Assembly (NCBI RefSeq): GCF_014284255.1
Contig: NZ_JACOFV010000015.1
Location: 79,411-143,410 of the forward strand
Reading direction: 5' to 3'
Origin: Cognatundibacterium jejuense
GTDB taxonomy: Bacteria > Pseudomonadota > Gammaproteobacteria > Burkholderiales > Burkholderiaceae_D
DNA: 64,000 nucleotides
Below are positions 28,696 through 37,804 of this stretch, in pieces. Positions within the stretch are counted from its first letter, which is position 1. Each line of letters opens with the position of its first letter. Under the pieces are notes generated by a model. It worked only from the letters and a program-made list of their open reading frames with translations. It ran no database searches and was not told the origin of the DNA. The position numbers were made by a program, and so were the translations under genes.

Positions 28696-30309
28696 ATGAG
28701 TACAACCACCGTTGATCACGCTCACGATCACGACCATTCTCACGGCCACGATCATGATCATGCGCACGACCATCCGCATGGCTGGCGTCGTTGGTTATTT
28801 GCCACTAACCATAAAGATATTGGCACGCTGTATCTGTGGTTTGCTTTCACCATGCTGTTGACGGGTGGTGTATTGGCTTTGATCATTCGAGCAGAATTGT
28901 TCCAACCTGGTTTGCAATTGGTGCAACCAGAATTCTTTAACCAATTAACCACGATGCATGGTCTGATCATGGTGTTCGGTGCGATTATGCCGGCCTTCGT
29001 TGGTTTTGCGAACTGGATGATTCCATTGCAAATCGGTGCCTCCGATATGGCATTTGCCCGTATGAATAATTTTTCATTCTGGTTGATGCCACCTGCAGCG
29101 ATTTTGCTGGTGACGTCGTTCTGGGTACCTGGTGGTGCCACGGCTGCGGGTTGGACCTTGTACGCGCCGCTGTCGACGCAAATGGGGCCTGGTATGGATA
29201 TGGCAATTTTTGCTGTGCATATCATGGGTGCTTCGTCGATCATGGGTTCGATCAATATCATCACAACGATTTTGAATATGCGTGCTCCAGGTATGACATT
29301 GATGAAGATGCCAATGTTCTGCTGGACATGGTTGATTACTGCATATTTGTTGATCGCTGTGATGCCTGTCCTGGCTGGCGCGATTACCATGACGCTGACA
29401 GATCGTCATTTTGGTACTTCCTTCTTTAATGCTGCTGGCGGTGGTGATCCTGTGATGTATCAACACATCTTCTGGTTCTTTGGTCACCCAGAGGTGTACA
29501 TCATGATTTTGCCAGCGTTTGGTATTATCTCTCACATCATTCCTACGTTTGCCCGTAAGCCTTTGTTTGGTTATGCATCCATGGTGTATGCGACGGCATC
29601 GATTGCGATTTTGTCCTTCATCGTTTGGGCGCATCACATGTTCACTACTGGTATGCCAGTGACGGCCCAGTTGTTCTTCATGTACGCGACGATGTTGATT
29701 GCCGTACCAACTGGCGTGAAAGTCTTTAACTGGGTAGCGACAATGTGGAGAGGCTCGATGACATTCGAGACGCCAATGTTGTTTGCCGTTGGTTTCATCT
29801 TCGTATTTACGATGGGTGGTTTTACTGGATTGATTCTGGCGGTGACACCGATTGATATCCAGTTGCAAGATACTTACTATGTGGTGGCGCATTTCCACTA
29901 TGTGTTGGTGGCTGGCTCTTTGTTTGCCTTGTTTGCTGGTTACTACTACTGGGGACCAAAATGGACAGGTTTCATGTACAACGAAACCCGTGGCAAAATC
30001 CATTTTTGGGCATCGTTGATTTTCTTTAACATCACTTTCTTCCCTATGCATTTCTTGGGATTAGCGGGGATGCCACGTCGTTATGCCGATTACCCAGCGC
30101 AATTCACTGATTTCAATCAGCTTGCAAGTATTGGCGCGTTTGGCTTTGGTTTATCTCAGGTGTTCTTTATTCTGGCGGTGGTGATTCCTTCCATCAGAGG
30201 CGGCAAACCTGCACCTGCAAGCCCTTGGGAAGGTGCTGAAGGTCTGGAATGGACTGTACCAAGCCCAGCACCATTCCACACATTTGAAGAACCACCTGTC
30301 GTTAAATAA
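28696..30309 (+). CDS. ctaD: Cytochrome c oxidase subunit I
   Basis: A 537-residue haem-copper oxidase subunit I with about 12 membrane helices, the site of oxygen reduction and proton pumping. Conserved ligands are in [10 protein letters not shown] (haem a His), [11 protein letters not shown] (CuB His and cross-linked Tyr), WAHHMF and [12 protein letters not shown]. The first 30 residues carry a remarkably His/Asp-rich segment ([19 protein letters not shown]). Its start lies 26 bases past the coxB stop, with AGGAG ahead. Confidence 0.97.
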   Translation: MSTTTVDHAHDHDHSHGHDHDHAHDHPHGWRRWLFATNHKDIGTLYLWFAFTMLLTGGVLALIIRAELFQPGLQLVQPEFFNQLTTMHGLIMVFGAIMPAFVGFANWMIPLQIGASDMAFARMNNFSFWLMPPAAILLVTSFWVPGGATAAGWTLYAPLSTQMGPGMDMAIFAVHIMGASSIMGSINIITTILNMRAPGMTLMKMPMFCWTWLITAYLLIAVMPVLAGAITMTLTDRHFGTSFFNAAGGGDPVMYQHIFWFFGHPEVYIMILPAFGIISHIIPTFARKPLFGYASMVYATASIAILSFIVWAHHMFTTGMPVTAQLFFMYATMLIAVPTGVKVFNWVATMWRGSMTFETPMLFAVGFIFVFTMGGFTGLILAVTPIDIQLQDTYYVVAHFHYVLVAGSLFALFAGYYYWGPKWTGFMYNETRGKIHFWASLIFFNITFFPMHFLGLAGMPRRYADYPAQFTDFNQLASIGAFGFGLSQVFFILAVVIPSIRGGKPAPASPWEGAEGLEWTVPSPAPFHTFEEPPVVK

Positions 30310-30320
30310 TCAACCTGAAC

Positions 30321-30353
30321 GACGCTGTAGTTGACTTATTCAAGTGCAGCGTC
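30321..30353 (+). other. Hairpin between ctaD and the small assembly protein gene
   Basis: GACGCTG at 30321-30327 pairs with CAGCGTC at 30347-30353, with ACTT/AAGT pairing inside. No T-run follows, so it looks like an mRNA stability or attenuation hairpin inside the operon rather than a terminator. Confidence 0.5.
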
Positions 30354-30357
30354 ACGG

Positions 30358-30483
30358 ATGGCAAAAGCCACTATGAAAAACGATAAAAAAAAGCCGAATA
30401 ATCTCAGGACTGCGCTGATCTTGTTTTCAGTTGCCATCATCTTTTTTGCTGGTGTCATTTTGAAACAGACCCTGCGTTTTTAA
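30358..30483 (+). CDS. Cytochrome oxidase small assembly protein (41 residues)
   Basis: A short frame starts at the ATG 30358 and ends at TAA 30481-30483. The product has a Lys-rich start (MAKATMKNDKKKPNN), one membrane helix (LILFSVAIIFFAGVIL) and the tail KQTLRF. The position between ctaD and ctaG, and the size, match the small single-helix protein found at this place in many Burkholderiales oxidase clusters. A second ATG five codons in could also be used. The function is thought to be in oxidase assembly but is not shown by the sequence. Confidence 0.8.
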   Translation: MAKATMKNDKKKPNNLRTALILFSVAIIFFAGVILKQTLRF

Positions 30484-30495
30484 AACGGAAATTGC

Positions 30496-31086
30496 ATGGC
30501 TGAGCAAGACCAGAAATTGTCAGATATAAGTAAAAAACTCAATGCGACCATGCTCGGTAAGTTGATCGTGATTGCGATAGTGATGTTTGGATTTGGTTAT
30601 GCTTTAGTGCCGATTTACAAACAAATTTGTGAAGTGACGGGCATTAATATTTTGACGCCTAAAGATATCTCTGCCAAAGAGTTATCGAATTCACAGATTG
30701 ATCGTAGTCGTGAAGTCACCATTGAGTTTGATGCTAACACGCAAGGTCCATGGCGCTTTCGGCCGACGGTGACAAGCATGAAAGTGCATCCTGGCGAGAT
30801 GTCGCAGATTGTGTATGAAGTGGTTAATAAGCAGTCGTATAAGATGGATGCGCAAGCGATACCCAGTTATGCGCCTCAGCAAGCGAGTGCGTTTTTCAAA
30901 AAAATAGAATGTTTTTGTTTTAAGCAGCAAACGCTGGGGCCCAATGAGGCGCGGCAAATGCCGGTGGTGTTTTATATTGATCCGGCTTTACCTGAGGATG
31001 TCAAAACAATTACGCTGTCCTATACCTTTTTTGAGGTAGGCGGGGCACCGAAGTTAAGTAGTTCGACAGAACAAGGTAAATCATGA
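30496..31086 (+). CDS. ctaG: Cytochrome c oxidase assembly protein CtaG (Cox11)
   Basis: A 196-residue membrane-anchored copper chaperone that inserts CuB into subunit I. It has one N-terminal membrane helix (about 20-40) followed by YKQICEVTGINI, and the copper-binding ECFCFKQQTL near residue 137, both hallmarks of Cox11. It follows the small assembly gene by 12 bases and overlaps the next gene by four bases (ATGA). Confidence 0.95.
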   Translation: MAEQDQKLSDISKKLNATMLGKLIVIAIVMFGFGYALVPIYKQICEVTGINILTPKDISAKELSNSQIDRSREVTIEFDANTQGPWRFRPTVTSMKVHPGEMSQIVYEVVNKQSYKMDAQAIPSYAPQQASAFFKKIECFCFKQQTLGPNEARQMPVVFYIDPALPEDVKTITLSYTFFEVGGAPKLSSSTEQGKS

Positions 31087-31310
31087 GTGAAGTAGAAGAA
31101 ACAACGAAACCCCAGGCGAAACAGCAAGCCTCGTTTTTTAAAGCAATGAAAGCGGTGTTTTGGTCGTTTCTTGGTATTCGTAAAAAAAATGATTATGAGC
31201 AGGACGCAGCAAAGCTCAATCCGGTTCACGTCATCATTGCCGGATTGATCGGAGCACTAATTTTTATTTCAACTTTAGTGCTGATCGTTCGGCAGGTAGT
31301 CGCAAAATAA
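31083..31310 (+). CDS. DUF2970-family single-helix membrane protein
   Basis: A 75-residue protein with a charged N-terminus, the segment FFKAMKAVFWSFLGIRKK, and a C-terminal membrane helix (VIIAGLIGALIFISTLVLIV). It matches the DUF2970 type found between ctaG and ctaE in betaproteobacteria. It is translationally coupled to ctaG. Its role is unknown, presumably in oxidase assembly or stability. Confidence 0.85.
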   Translation: MSEVEETTKPQAKQQASFFKAMKAVFWSFLGIRKKNDYEQDAAKLNPVHVIIAGLIGALIFISTLVLIVRQVVAK

Positions 31311-31350
31311 CAATTTAAGTAAGTATATTCAATTGCATCAGGAGATGGAA

Positions 31351-32211
31351 ATGAGTTCTTCAAACGCGAAAGCGCCTTATTATTTTGTACCAGGGCCATC
31401 TCAATGGCCAGTGCTGGCGGGCTTCTCTCTGCTAGTGACCATGTTTGGCGCATCTGCCTGGGTCAATGGCTTAGGCTGGGGGCCATACGCGAATGGTATT
31501 GGTATTTTCTTGACGCTGGTGGTGTTGTACAACTGGTTTGGCGATGCTATCGCTGAATCCGAAGGTGGAAAATATAGCGAGCGTATTGATACGTCTTTCC
31601 GTTGGAGTATGAGCTGGTTCATTTTCTCTGAAGTGATGTTTTTCGGTGCATTCTTCGGTGCTTTGTTCTATGCGCGTAGCATCTCTATGCCATGGTTGTC
31701 TGATCTGGACCATAAGGTCTTATGGCCGAATTTCTCTGGTCAATGGGGCAACACTGGGCCAGCGGGAACGATAGAAGCATTCAAAACCATGACGCCTTTT
31801 CCTATCCCGACGATCAACACGGCTTTGTTGTTGACATCTGGTGTCACATTGACGATTGCGCATCACGCTTTGCGTGCTGGTCATCGTTCTCAAACGGCCT
31901 TCTGGTTGTTTGCGACGATTTTGCTCGGTGCCACTTTCATGGGTTGCCAGGCGTATGAGTATATCGAGGCTTATCACGAACTGAACCTGAAATTAACCTC
32001 CGGTATTTACGGTTCCACCTTCTTCATGCTGACTGGTTTCCACGGCTTCCATGTGACCATGGGTGCGATTATGTTGTCAGTCGTGTTGTTCCGCGTCATG
32101 AAGGGTCACTTTACGCCTGAGCAGCATTTCGCATTTGAAGGGGCTGCATGGTACTGGCACTTTGTTGACGTCGTTTGGCTGGGCTTGTACGTGGTTGTAT
32201 ATTGGCTCTAA
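31351..32211 (+). CDS. ctaE: Cytochrome c oxidase subunit III
   Basis: A 286-residue integral membrane subunit with about seven helices. SEVMFFGAFFGALFYAR, FMGCQAYEY and TGFHGFHVTMGAIML are subunit III signatures, and the end WYWHFVDVVWLGLYVVVYWL is typical. GGAG six bases before the ATG at 31351 fixes the start; a TTG start 18 bases earlier was rejected. A strong terminator follows. Confidence 0.96.
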   Translation: MSSSNAKAPYYFVPGPSQWPVLAGFSLLVTMFGASAWVNGLGWGPYANGIGIFLTLVVLYNWFGDAIAESEGGKYSERIDTSFRWSMSWFIFSEVMFFGAFFGALFYARSISMPWLSDLDHKVLWPNFSGQWGNTGPAGTIEAFKTMTPFPIPTINTALLLTSGVTLTIAHHALRAGHRSQTAFWLFATILLGATFMGCQAYEYIEAYHELNLKLTSGIYGSTFFMLTGFHGFHVTMGAIMLSVVLFRVMKGHFTPEQHFAFEGAAWYWHFVDVVWLGLYVVVYWL

Positions 32212-32263
32212 GTTGCCTGGCTGTTCATTACTTACTTCGCTGTTTGAATGAGCATCACCATGT

Positions 32264-32296
32264 AAAAAGCCGCACTTTTTCAGTGCGGCTTTTTTA
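32264..32296. terminator. Bidirectional terminator after ctaE
   Basis: AAAAGCCGCACT pairs with AGTGCGGCTTTT around a short T-rich loop, followed by T residues on one side and preceded by A residues on the other. It lies between ctaE (+) and the DUF2909 gene (-). Confidence 0.9.
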
Positions 32297-32312
32297 TACG
32301 GGGAATGAGGTT

Positions 32313-32513
32313 TTATCTGATACCAGTGGGTTGTATTAAGCCGAAATGATTGGCCAGCAGAATTAATAAAAACAGACTGATAGAAAAGCCAACGCGAAAC
32401 GCCAGTGCTTTGACGGTGCGATTGCTGCGACCTTTATCTTTCATCAAAAATACCAGGGCAGAGCCCATACTGAATATAATCAGAAAAAAAGCAATGGCGA
32501 CGAGAATTTTCAT
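32313..32513 (-). CDS. DUF2909-family twin-helix membrane protein
   Basis: A 66-residue protein with two membrane helices (about 4-24 and 41-58) joined by a basic loop (MKDKGRSNRTVKALAFR). This matches the DUF2909/twin transmembrane protein type that often sits between ctaE and the SURF1 gene in Burkholderiales. It is the only gene of the oxidase region on the minus strand. Function unknown. Confidence 0.8.
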   Translation of the reverse strand: MKILVAIAFFLIIFSMGSALVFLMKDKGRSNRTVKALAFRVGFSISLFLLILLANHFGLIQPTGIR

Positions 32514-32581
32514 ACTTGAACTTTGCTAAGACGTCATACTAGTTGAATGATTTTCCATTGTAATACTTTCGTCATGCGCTT

Positions 32582-33346
32582 ATGTTTATTTCCTTTCGAT
32601 TGAAGTTTTTTCCCTTCGTTGCTACCGTCGTGGTGGTTAGCATTGGTATCGGTTTAGCCCAATGGCAGACGCGACGTGCGCTGGAAAAAGAACAGATTGC
32701 GAGCCAGATCAGTACACTTGCTCGGATGCCTGCGCATCGCATCGCTGCTGATAAAGCCTTATCGACGGTGCCAGTATTTAGTAAGGTTTTACTACGTGGT
32801 GAATTCGTCGCACAATGGCCACTCTATCTCGATAATCGTCCTATGCAGGGCAATGCGGGTCTGTACGTGTTGATGCCGTTTCATCTCGAAGGTAGTCAGC
32901 GCAACGTGCTGATCGCACGGGGTTGGCAGGCACGAAATCAGCAAGACAGAAAGACTGTGCCCACGCTGATAACGCCAACAGGCGTCGTCGAAATCGAAGG
33001 CGTTCTGCGTGATAAGTTAGATAGAGTGATGCAATTAGGGCAGCCAGATGCTTTAAAGCCTGGTGCTATTGTGCAGAATCTTGAAGTAACGAGTCTGGCA
33101 CAACAAAGCGGCATAGCGCTGGAGCCGCTCATCGTGGAGCAAACGTCGGATACTTCCGACGGCTTGTTGCGACATTGGTCTGTGCCGTCTGCCGGTGCTG
33201 AAAAACACCGTGCCTATGCATTTCAGTGGTATGCCTTATCGGGCATGGCATGTTTATTTTTTGTAGTGACAGGAATTCGTCGTGGAAAACACAAAGTATC
33301 AAACAGCAATGACAAATCAGACACAAACAATGCAGCAACACACTAA
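32582..33346 (+). CDS. SURF1-family cytochrome oxidase biogenesis protein
   Basis: A 254-residue SURF1 homologue with membrane helices at both ends (about 8-24 and 215-232) and a periplasmic domain between. GLAQWQTRRALEKEQ and VLIARGWQARNQQDR are family segments, as is YAFQWYALSGMA before the last helix. SURF1 helps insert haem a into subunit I. It overlaps the next gene by 65 bases. Confidence 0.9.
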   Translation: MFISFRLKFFPFVATVVVVSIGIGLAQWQTRRALEKEQIASQISTLARMPAHRIAADKALSTVPVFSKVLLRGEFVAQWPLYLDNRPMQGNAGLYVLMPFHLEGSQRNVLIARGWQARNQQDRKTVPTLITPTGVVEIEGVLRDKLDRVMQLGQPDALKPGAIVQNLEVTSLAQQSGIALEPLIVEQTSDTSDGLLRHWSVPSAGAEKHRAYAFQWYALSGMACLFFVVTGIRRGKHKVSNSNDKSDTNNAATH

Positions 33347-33941
33347 TACCGCCAAAGGCCGCTGGAAACTATTTTTAGTCATCGCTATTTGCGCGGCTCC
33401 GATGATTGCTTCGTACATTGCGTATTATGTCATCAAGCCTGAAGGGCGCACCAACTATGGCACGATACTCGATCCACGCGAACACCCAATGCCAGAACTG
33501 CACGCGCATTTGTTGGGTGATGCCACGCCTGTGAATGCAGGCAAAACCACGGGATTAGAAGCGTACCGCGGCAAGTGGATCATGTTGAGTGTTGATAGTG
33601 GTGATTGTGCGGATGCCTGTCAAAAAAAGCTGATCGATGTGCGTCAGCTCAGATTAACTCAGGGCAAAGACATGGACAGGATAGAGCGTGTCTGGCTATT
33701 AGCGGATGAGCAAGCAATCGCGACCAGTCTGTTGCGCGAACACGATGGTTTGCATGTTTTGCGTGCTGATGCCAAGGCGCTCAAAGGCTGGTTGCCCGCC
33801 ACCAATGAATCAGAAATCAGCGATCATATATACTTGATCGACCCTCTGGGAAATCTGATGATGCGCTTTCCCAAAGATGCTAATCCGAATCTGATTAAAA
33901 AGGATCTGACCAAGTTGCTGCGCGCATCAGCAATAGGTTAA
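33282..33941 (+). CDS. Thioredoxin-like membrane protein of the oxidase cluster
   Basis: A 219-residue protein with a single membrane helix (about 29-48) and a periplasmic domain that looks like a degenerate thioredoxin/SCO fold: WIMLSVDSGDCADACQKKL near 101 puts two Cys three residues apart, and HIYLIDPLGNLMMRFP near 180 matches the end of such folds. The GTG start at 33282 has AGGA seven bases ahead and overlaps the SURF1 gene; ATG codons at 33309 or 33330 are alternatives. It may be a redox or copper factor for CuA or CuB assembly, inferred from place and fold only. Confidence 0.7.
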   Translation: MENTKYQTAMTNQTQTMQQHTNTAKGRWKLFLVIAICAAPMIASYIAYYVIKPEGRTNYGTILDPREHPMPELHAHLLGDATPVNAGKTTGLEAYRGKWIMLSVDSGDCADACQKKLIDVRQLRLTQGKDMDRIERVWLLADEQAIATSLLREHDGLHVLRADAKALKGWLPATNESEISDHIYLIDPLGNLMMRFPKDANPNLIKKDLTKLLRASAIG

Positions 33942-33946
33942 ACATT

Positions 33947-35038
33947 ATGTGGTTACAACTTGCTTTAACTGGACTCGGTGTCGCGGTCATACCGTTGTGC
34001 ATTGTGTTCTTATCAAAAGAAACAAATAAACATCGCAAACTGATCGCGGTCACCTTAACGTTGACGTTTGAACTCATCATGTTTGGTGCGTTTACCCGGC
34101 TGACTGATTCCGGTCTGGGATGTCCCGATTGGCCGGGCTGTTATGGACAAGCGAATCCTTTGTTGTCTCATGAAGCGATCAAAGCTGCCGAAGTCGCTAT
34201 GCCACATGGACCAGTAACAACACAAAAAGCCTGGATAGAAATGGTGCATCGTTATTTGGCGATGAGTGTCGGTGTACTAATCTGTGCTCAGGTCTTGCTG
34301 GCTTGGATGCGAAAAAAGACGACTGATATTTCACCGTGGTTGACCACCTCTGCTTTGCTTTGCGTGTGTGTACAAGGTGCTTTTGGTGCGTGGACGGTCA
34401 CGCTCAAATTACAACCTGTTATCGTGACCACCCATTTGTTATTGGGCATGGGTCTTTTGGCTTTGTTAGCGGCTGTACTTGAACAGCATAGCCACCAGAT
34501 TAAGCATGTCTCCAGTATGGCTCCCAATGTCGCAAAAGCATTGATACTGCCCGCGACGTTTGCTTTGATTCTCTTGTTTATACAGGTCGCCTTAGGTGGT
34601 TGGGTAAGCACTAACTACGCAGCACTCGCTTGTCAGGATTATCCTTTGTGTCACGGTCAAGTCGTGCCAACGATGGATTTTGAACATGGTTTTAGTCTCT
34701 GGCGTCAGCTAGGGATGACCACTAATGGAGAGTACTTGCCTTTTCCTGCCTTAGTTGCGATACATTGGTTACACCGGAACTTTGCCTTGCTGGTAATAGT
34801 GGTGGTGAGCTATGTAGCATGGCAGGCAATGCGCACACCAGGGTTTGAGTCACTAGGAAATAAATTGTTGTTGGCAATTGTTTTACAGTTCCTGATCGGG
34901 GTGTCGACCATTTTCTTTTCTTGGCCCTTATTATTAGCAGTTTTACACAACGGCGGTGCGGCAATGCTAGTCCTGTTGCTGACCATGTTAAACTATCGCG
35001 TTAGGCATGCCAGCCATGCCCTCAGTTCACCCATTTAA
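33947..35038 (+). CDS. ctaA: Haem A synthase CtaA (COX15)
   Basis: A 363-residue membrane enzyme with about eight helices that oxidises haem O to haem A. The haem-ligand histidines are in [34 protein letters not shown] and [11 protein letters not shown]. Two Cys pairs in CPDWPGCYG and CQDYPLCHG face the periplasm. Start is five bases after the upstream gene. Confidence 0.95.
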   Translation: MWLQLALTGLGVAVIPLCIVFLSKETNKHRKLIAVTLTLTFELIMFGAFTRLTDSGLGCPDWPGCYGQANPLLSHEAIKAAEVAMPHGPVTTQKAWIEMVHRYLAMSVGVLICAQVLLAWMRKKTTDISPWLTTSALLCVCVQGAFGAWTVTLKLQPVIVTTHLLLGMGLLALLAAVLEQHSHQIKHVSSMAPNVAKALILPATFALILLFIQVALGGWVSTNYAALACQDYPLCHGQVVPTMDFEHGFSLWRQLGMTTNGEYLPFPALVAIHWLHRNFALLVIVVVSYVAWQAMRTPGFESLGNKLLLAIVLQFLIGVSTIFFSWPLLLAVLHNGGAAMLVLLLTMLNYRVRHASHALSSPI

Positions 35039-35039
35039 C

Positions 35040-35924
35040 ATGACCACTTTAAGTTTGCCCTCAAACCGTTTAGCCCAATACTGGGCATTAACCAAACCGC
35101 GCGTTACCCAATTGGCGGTATTTTGTGCCGTTATTGGCATGTTTCTCGCTACCCCTGATTTGCCTGACTGGCATGTTGTAGTAGCTGCGACCATCGGTAT
35201 CTGGTTATTGGCTGGTGCTGCATTTGCGATTAACTGTCTGGTCGAGCGTGAAATTGACGCCCGTATGGCGCGCACTGCACGTCGTGCCACAGCGCAAGGA
35301 GAAATCAGTGCCTTGCAAACTCTGGTATTTTCTGGTGTGATTGGCGGCATCGGTATGTGGGTACTCAACACCTTGGTCAATCCACTCACGATGTGGCTAA
35401 CGTTTGTGACCTTTGTCGGTTATGCCATTATCTATACGATCATTTTAAAACCGGCAACGCCACAAAATATTGTGATTGGCGGTTTATCCGGTGCGATGCC
35501 ACCTGCTTTAGGTTGGGCAGCGGTTGCCAATGATGTGCCTATGCAAGCTTGGTTGCTGGTATTGATTATCTTTATCTGGACACCACCGCATTTTTGGGCT
35601 CTGGCGATGTATCGCCGTGACGATTATGCACGTTCGGGGTTGCCGATGTTGCCGATTACTCATGGACCTGAAATAACACGCTTGCATATCTGGCTCTACA
35701 CCATTGCTTTGTTTGCGACCACGATGTTGCCGTATGCAGTACATATGAGTGGTTTGATTTATTTGTTTAGCGCTGTGGTGCTGGGTGGGATCTTCCTGTG
35801 GTACGCATGGCAAATGTATCGCAATTACAGCGATATTCTGGCGCGTAAAACCTTTGCTTACTCGATCATTTATTTGTCTTTGTTGTTCGCCGCTTTGTTG
35901 GTCGATCACTATCTGAAGTTTTGA
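35040..35924 (+). CDS. ctaB: Haem O synthase (protohaem IX farnesyltransferase)
   Basis: A 294-residue UbiA-family prenyltransferase with about nine helices that farnesylates haem B to haem O. The prenyl-binding acidic region is [18 protein letters not shown] near 68-85, and the second one is [15 protein letters not shown]. The ATG at 35040 lies one base after the ctaA stop; an in-frame ATG at 35007 would overlap ctaA and extend the family start by 11 residues. Confidence 0.95.
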   Translation: MTTLSLPSNRLAQYWALTKPRVTQLAVFCAVIGMFLATPDLPDWHVVVAATIGIWLLAGAAFAINCLVEREIDARMARTARRATAQGEISALQTLVFSGVIGGIGMWVLNTLVNPLTMWLTFVTFVGYAIIYTIILKPATPQNIVIGGLSGAMPPALGWAAVANDVPMQAWLLVLIIFIWTPPHFWALAMYRRDDYARSGLPMLPITHGPEITRLHIWLYTIALFATTMLPYAVHMSGLIYLFSAVVLGGIFLWYAWQMYRNYSDILARKTFAYSIIYLSLLFAALLVDHYLKF

Positions 35925-35926
35925 TT

Positions 35927-36514
35927 ATGTTAAAAAAAATTCTGTCTTGTTTTTTGATTACCGGTCTGCTGACGCTGTTAGCGGCTTGTAATCCTCCTGC
36001 TGAAAAATTTTCAAACACCGACATCACCGGCATCGATTACGCCAAGGATTTTGCGCTGACTGATCACAATGGCAAGGCACGTACTCTGGCCGACTTTAAA
36101 GGCAAAGTGGTCGTTATGTTTTTTGGTTATACCCAGTGTCCTGATGTCTGCCCGACGACCATGGTAGAGATGGCAAATGTGATGCAACAATTGGGACAGC
36201 AGGCAGACAAAGTGCAGGTGATCTTCGTCACCATTGATCCTGAGCGCGATACGCAGGCTTTGCTGGCGTCTTACGTGCCGAATTTTGATCAACGTTTTTT
36301 AGGTATGTACGGTGATGCTGCCGCCACTGCCAAAATTGCGAAAAATTTTAAAGTGTATTACCAGAAAGTCCCCGGCAAGACGCAGACCAGCTATACGATG
36401 GATCATACGGCTGGTAGCTACGTGTTTGACACGGATGGGCATATACGCTTGTTCTTAAGCCTTGGTCAAGGAATAGAGCCTATCGTGCATGATTTGAAAT
36501 TGCTACTTAAGTAA
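35927..36514 (+). CDS. SCO1/SenC-family copper chaperone lipoprotein
   Basis: A 195-residue thioredoxin-fold protein with a lipoprotein signal (lipobox LAAC about 19-22). The copper site is CPDVCP near residue 76-81 and His in MDHTAGSYVFD near 162. It delivers copper to CuA of subunit II or keeps its thiols reduced. The first ATG after the ctaB stop was used; a TTG overlapping that stop was rejected. It is the last gene of the run before a terminator. Confidence 0.92.
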   Translation: MLKKILSCFLITGLLTLLAACNPPAEKFSNTDITGIDYAKDFALTDHNGKARTLADFKGKVVVMFFGYTQCPDVCPTTMVEMANVMQQLGQQADKVQVIFVTIDPERDTQALLASYVPNFDQRFLGMYGDAAATAKIAKNFKVYYQKVPGKTQTSYTMDHTAGSYVFDTDGHIRLFLSLGQGIEPIVHDLKLLLK

Positions 36515-36540
36515 TTTGTTTCAATACTTTATTGAAGTCG

Positions 36541-36570
36541 AAAAAAAAGCACTCATTGAGTGCTTTTTTT
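36541..36570. terminator. Bidirectional terminator between the SCO gene and rpoH
   Basis: AAAAAAGCACTCA pairs with TGAGTGCTTTTTT around the centre TT, with long A and T runs. It lies between two convergent genes. Confidence 0.92.
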
Positions 36571-36584
36571 GTATCAGATGCAGC

Positions 36585-37475
36585 TTAAGCGTAATTCGCT
36601 AAAGCGCCCTTCATTTTTTTCAATGCTGCGCTTTCAATCTGGCGGATACGTTCTGCAGAAACGCCGTATTCATCAGCCAACTCATGCAGTGTCGCACCTG
36701 AGCCGTCGTCATTTTTTAACCAGCGCGCTTCGATGATGTGACGTGAACGCGCATCCAGTTTTGACAAGGCACTTTCCAGACCTTCGCTTTGCAGGCGATC
36801 ATACTGGCGAGTTTCCAGCACTTTGGTTGGTTCGTCAGATTCAGTTTTTAAATACGCAATAGGTGCGAATTTTTCATCGTCGTCATCCGTTGGTGCATCC
36901 AGTGCAATGTCATGACCTGACAAACGCATTTCCATCTCAATGACTTCTTCGCGTTTGACATCCAGTGTTTTTGCCAGCGCATCGATTTGCTTAGGAGACA
37001 TCGTCTCTAAGCCTTCTTTGTGACTACGCAGATTGAAAAACAATTTACGTTGCGCTTTGGTCGTTGCTACTTTCACCAGGCGCCAGTTTTTCAAGATGTA
37101 TTCGTGCATTTCAGCCTTGATCCAATGCATGGCATAGGACACCAGGCGTACACCCTGATCAGGATCGAAACGTTTAACGGCTTTCATCAAACCGATATTG
37201 CCTTCTTGAATCAGATCTGCGTGTGGCAGACCGTAACCCAGATAACCACGGGCAATAGAAACAACTAAACGCAGATGTGACATAACCAATTGTTGCGCCG
37301 CGCCCAGATCATTGTCAGCACGTAAGCGGCTGGCGAGACTGATCTCTTCTTCGTGCGTGAGCATAGGCAGGCGATTGACTGCTGAGATATAGGCGTCAAT
37401 ATTTCCGAGCGTGCCACTGAAACCCAGGGCGAGCGCTTTGCTATCTGTTGCCGGGATAAGTTGTGTCGAAGTCAT
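36585..37475 (-). CDS. rpoH: Heat-shock sigma factor sigma32 (RpoH)
   Basis: A 296-residue sigma70-family group 3 factor. Region 2 shows LIQEGNIGLMKAVKRFDPDQ and VSYAMHWIKAEMHEYIL, the RpoH box is QRKLFFNLRSHK near residue 140, and region 4 ends in TLHELADEYGVSAERIRQIE. It directs RNA polymerase to heat-shock promoters such as the one seen in front of hsp20. GGAGGAACC at 37483-37490 on the minus strand is the Shine-Dalgarno. A perfect CIRCE operator stands 70-96 bases before the start codon. Confidence 0.96.
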   Translation of the reverse strand: MTSTQLIPATDSKALALGFSGTLGNIDAYISAVNRLPMLTHEEEISLASRLRADNDLGAAQQLVMSHLRLVVSIARGYLGYGLPHADLIQEGNIGLMKAVKRFDPDQGVRLVSYAMHWIKAEMHEYILKNWRLVKVATTKAQRKLFFNLRSHKEGLETMSPKQIDALAKTLDVKREEVIEMEMRLSGHDIALDAPTDDDDEKFAPIAYLKTESDEPTKVLETRQYDRLQSEGLESALSKLDARSRHIIEARWLKNDDGSGATLHELADEYGVSAERIRQIESAALKKMKGALANYA

Positions 37476-37544
37476 TGCGATGGTTCCTCCTCATTGCTGC
37501 CAGTTTCAATAAAAATAGAAAAACTAGCTGTATAAGCCCTTATA

Positions 37545-37571
37545 TTAGCACTCTCTTGAGAAGAGTGCTAA
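37545..37571. promoter_or_regulatory. CIRCE operator (HrcA binding site) upstream of rpoH
   Basis: TTAGCACTC at 37545-37553 and GAGTGCTAA at 37563-37571 with a 9-base spacer exactly match the CIRCE consensus. On the minus strand TTAGCA and TAATAT flank 17 bases across this element and could be the -35 and -10 of the rpoH promoter, so bound HrcA would block it. The promoter assignment is tentative; the operator match is exact. Confidence 0.9.
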
Positions 37572-37804
37572 TAGTTGGAATTGATGCTCAAATCTGAGTG
37601 CGGCAGGCTGATGAATTTGCCATGCGGAAAGATTTTTTGCGTCTATCCTCGTTATCTGTATGTGTTTTATCTGGGATAAACCGTCTTAGATAACGATAGT
37701 GCCTGACTGGGTAAAGATCTTGATATTGCACAAGAAAGCACAAATAACGATATTAAGAGTCCAATTTATCCAAAAAGTTGCATGAATTTGGAGAAAATCC
37801 GGTG
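37572..37804. promoter_or_regulatory. Non-coding region between rpoH and ftsX
   Basis: AT-rich sequence that holds the far upstream part of the rpoH promoter and the 3' flank of ftsX. No gene and no strong terminator hairpin was seen for ftsX. Confidence 0.3.

Noticed and set aside
29074..30051. 325-codon open frame on the minus strand inside ctaD
   Set aside because: It is the antisense shadow of a highly conserved gene, with His/Arg-rich composition and no start signal.
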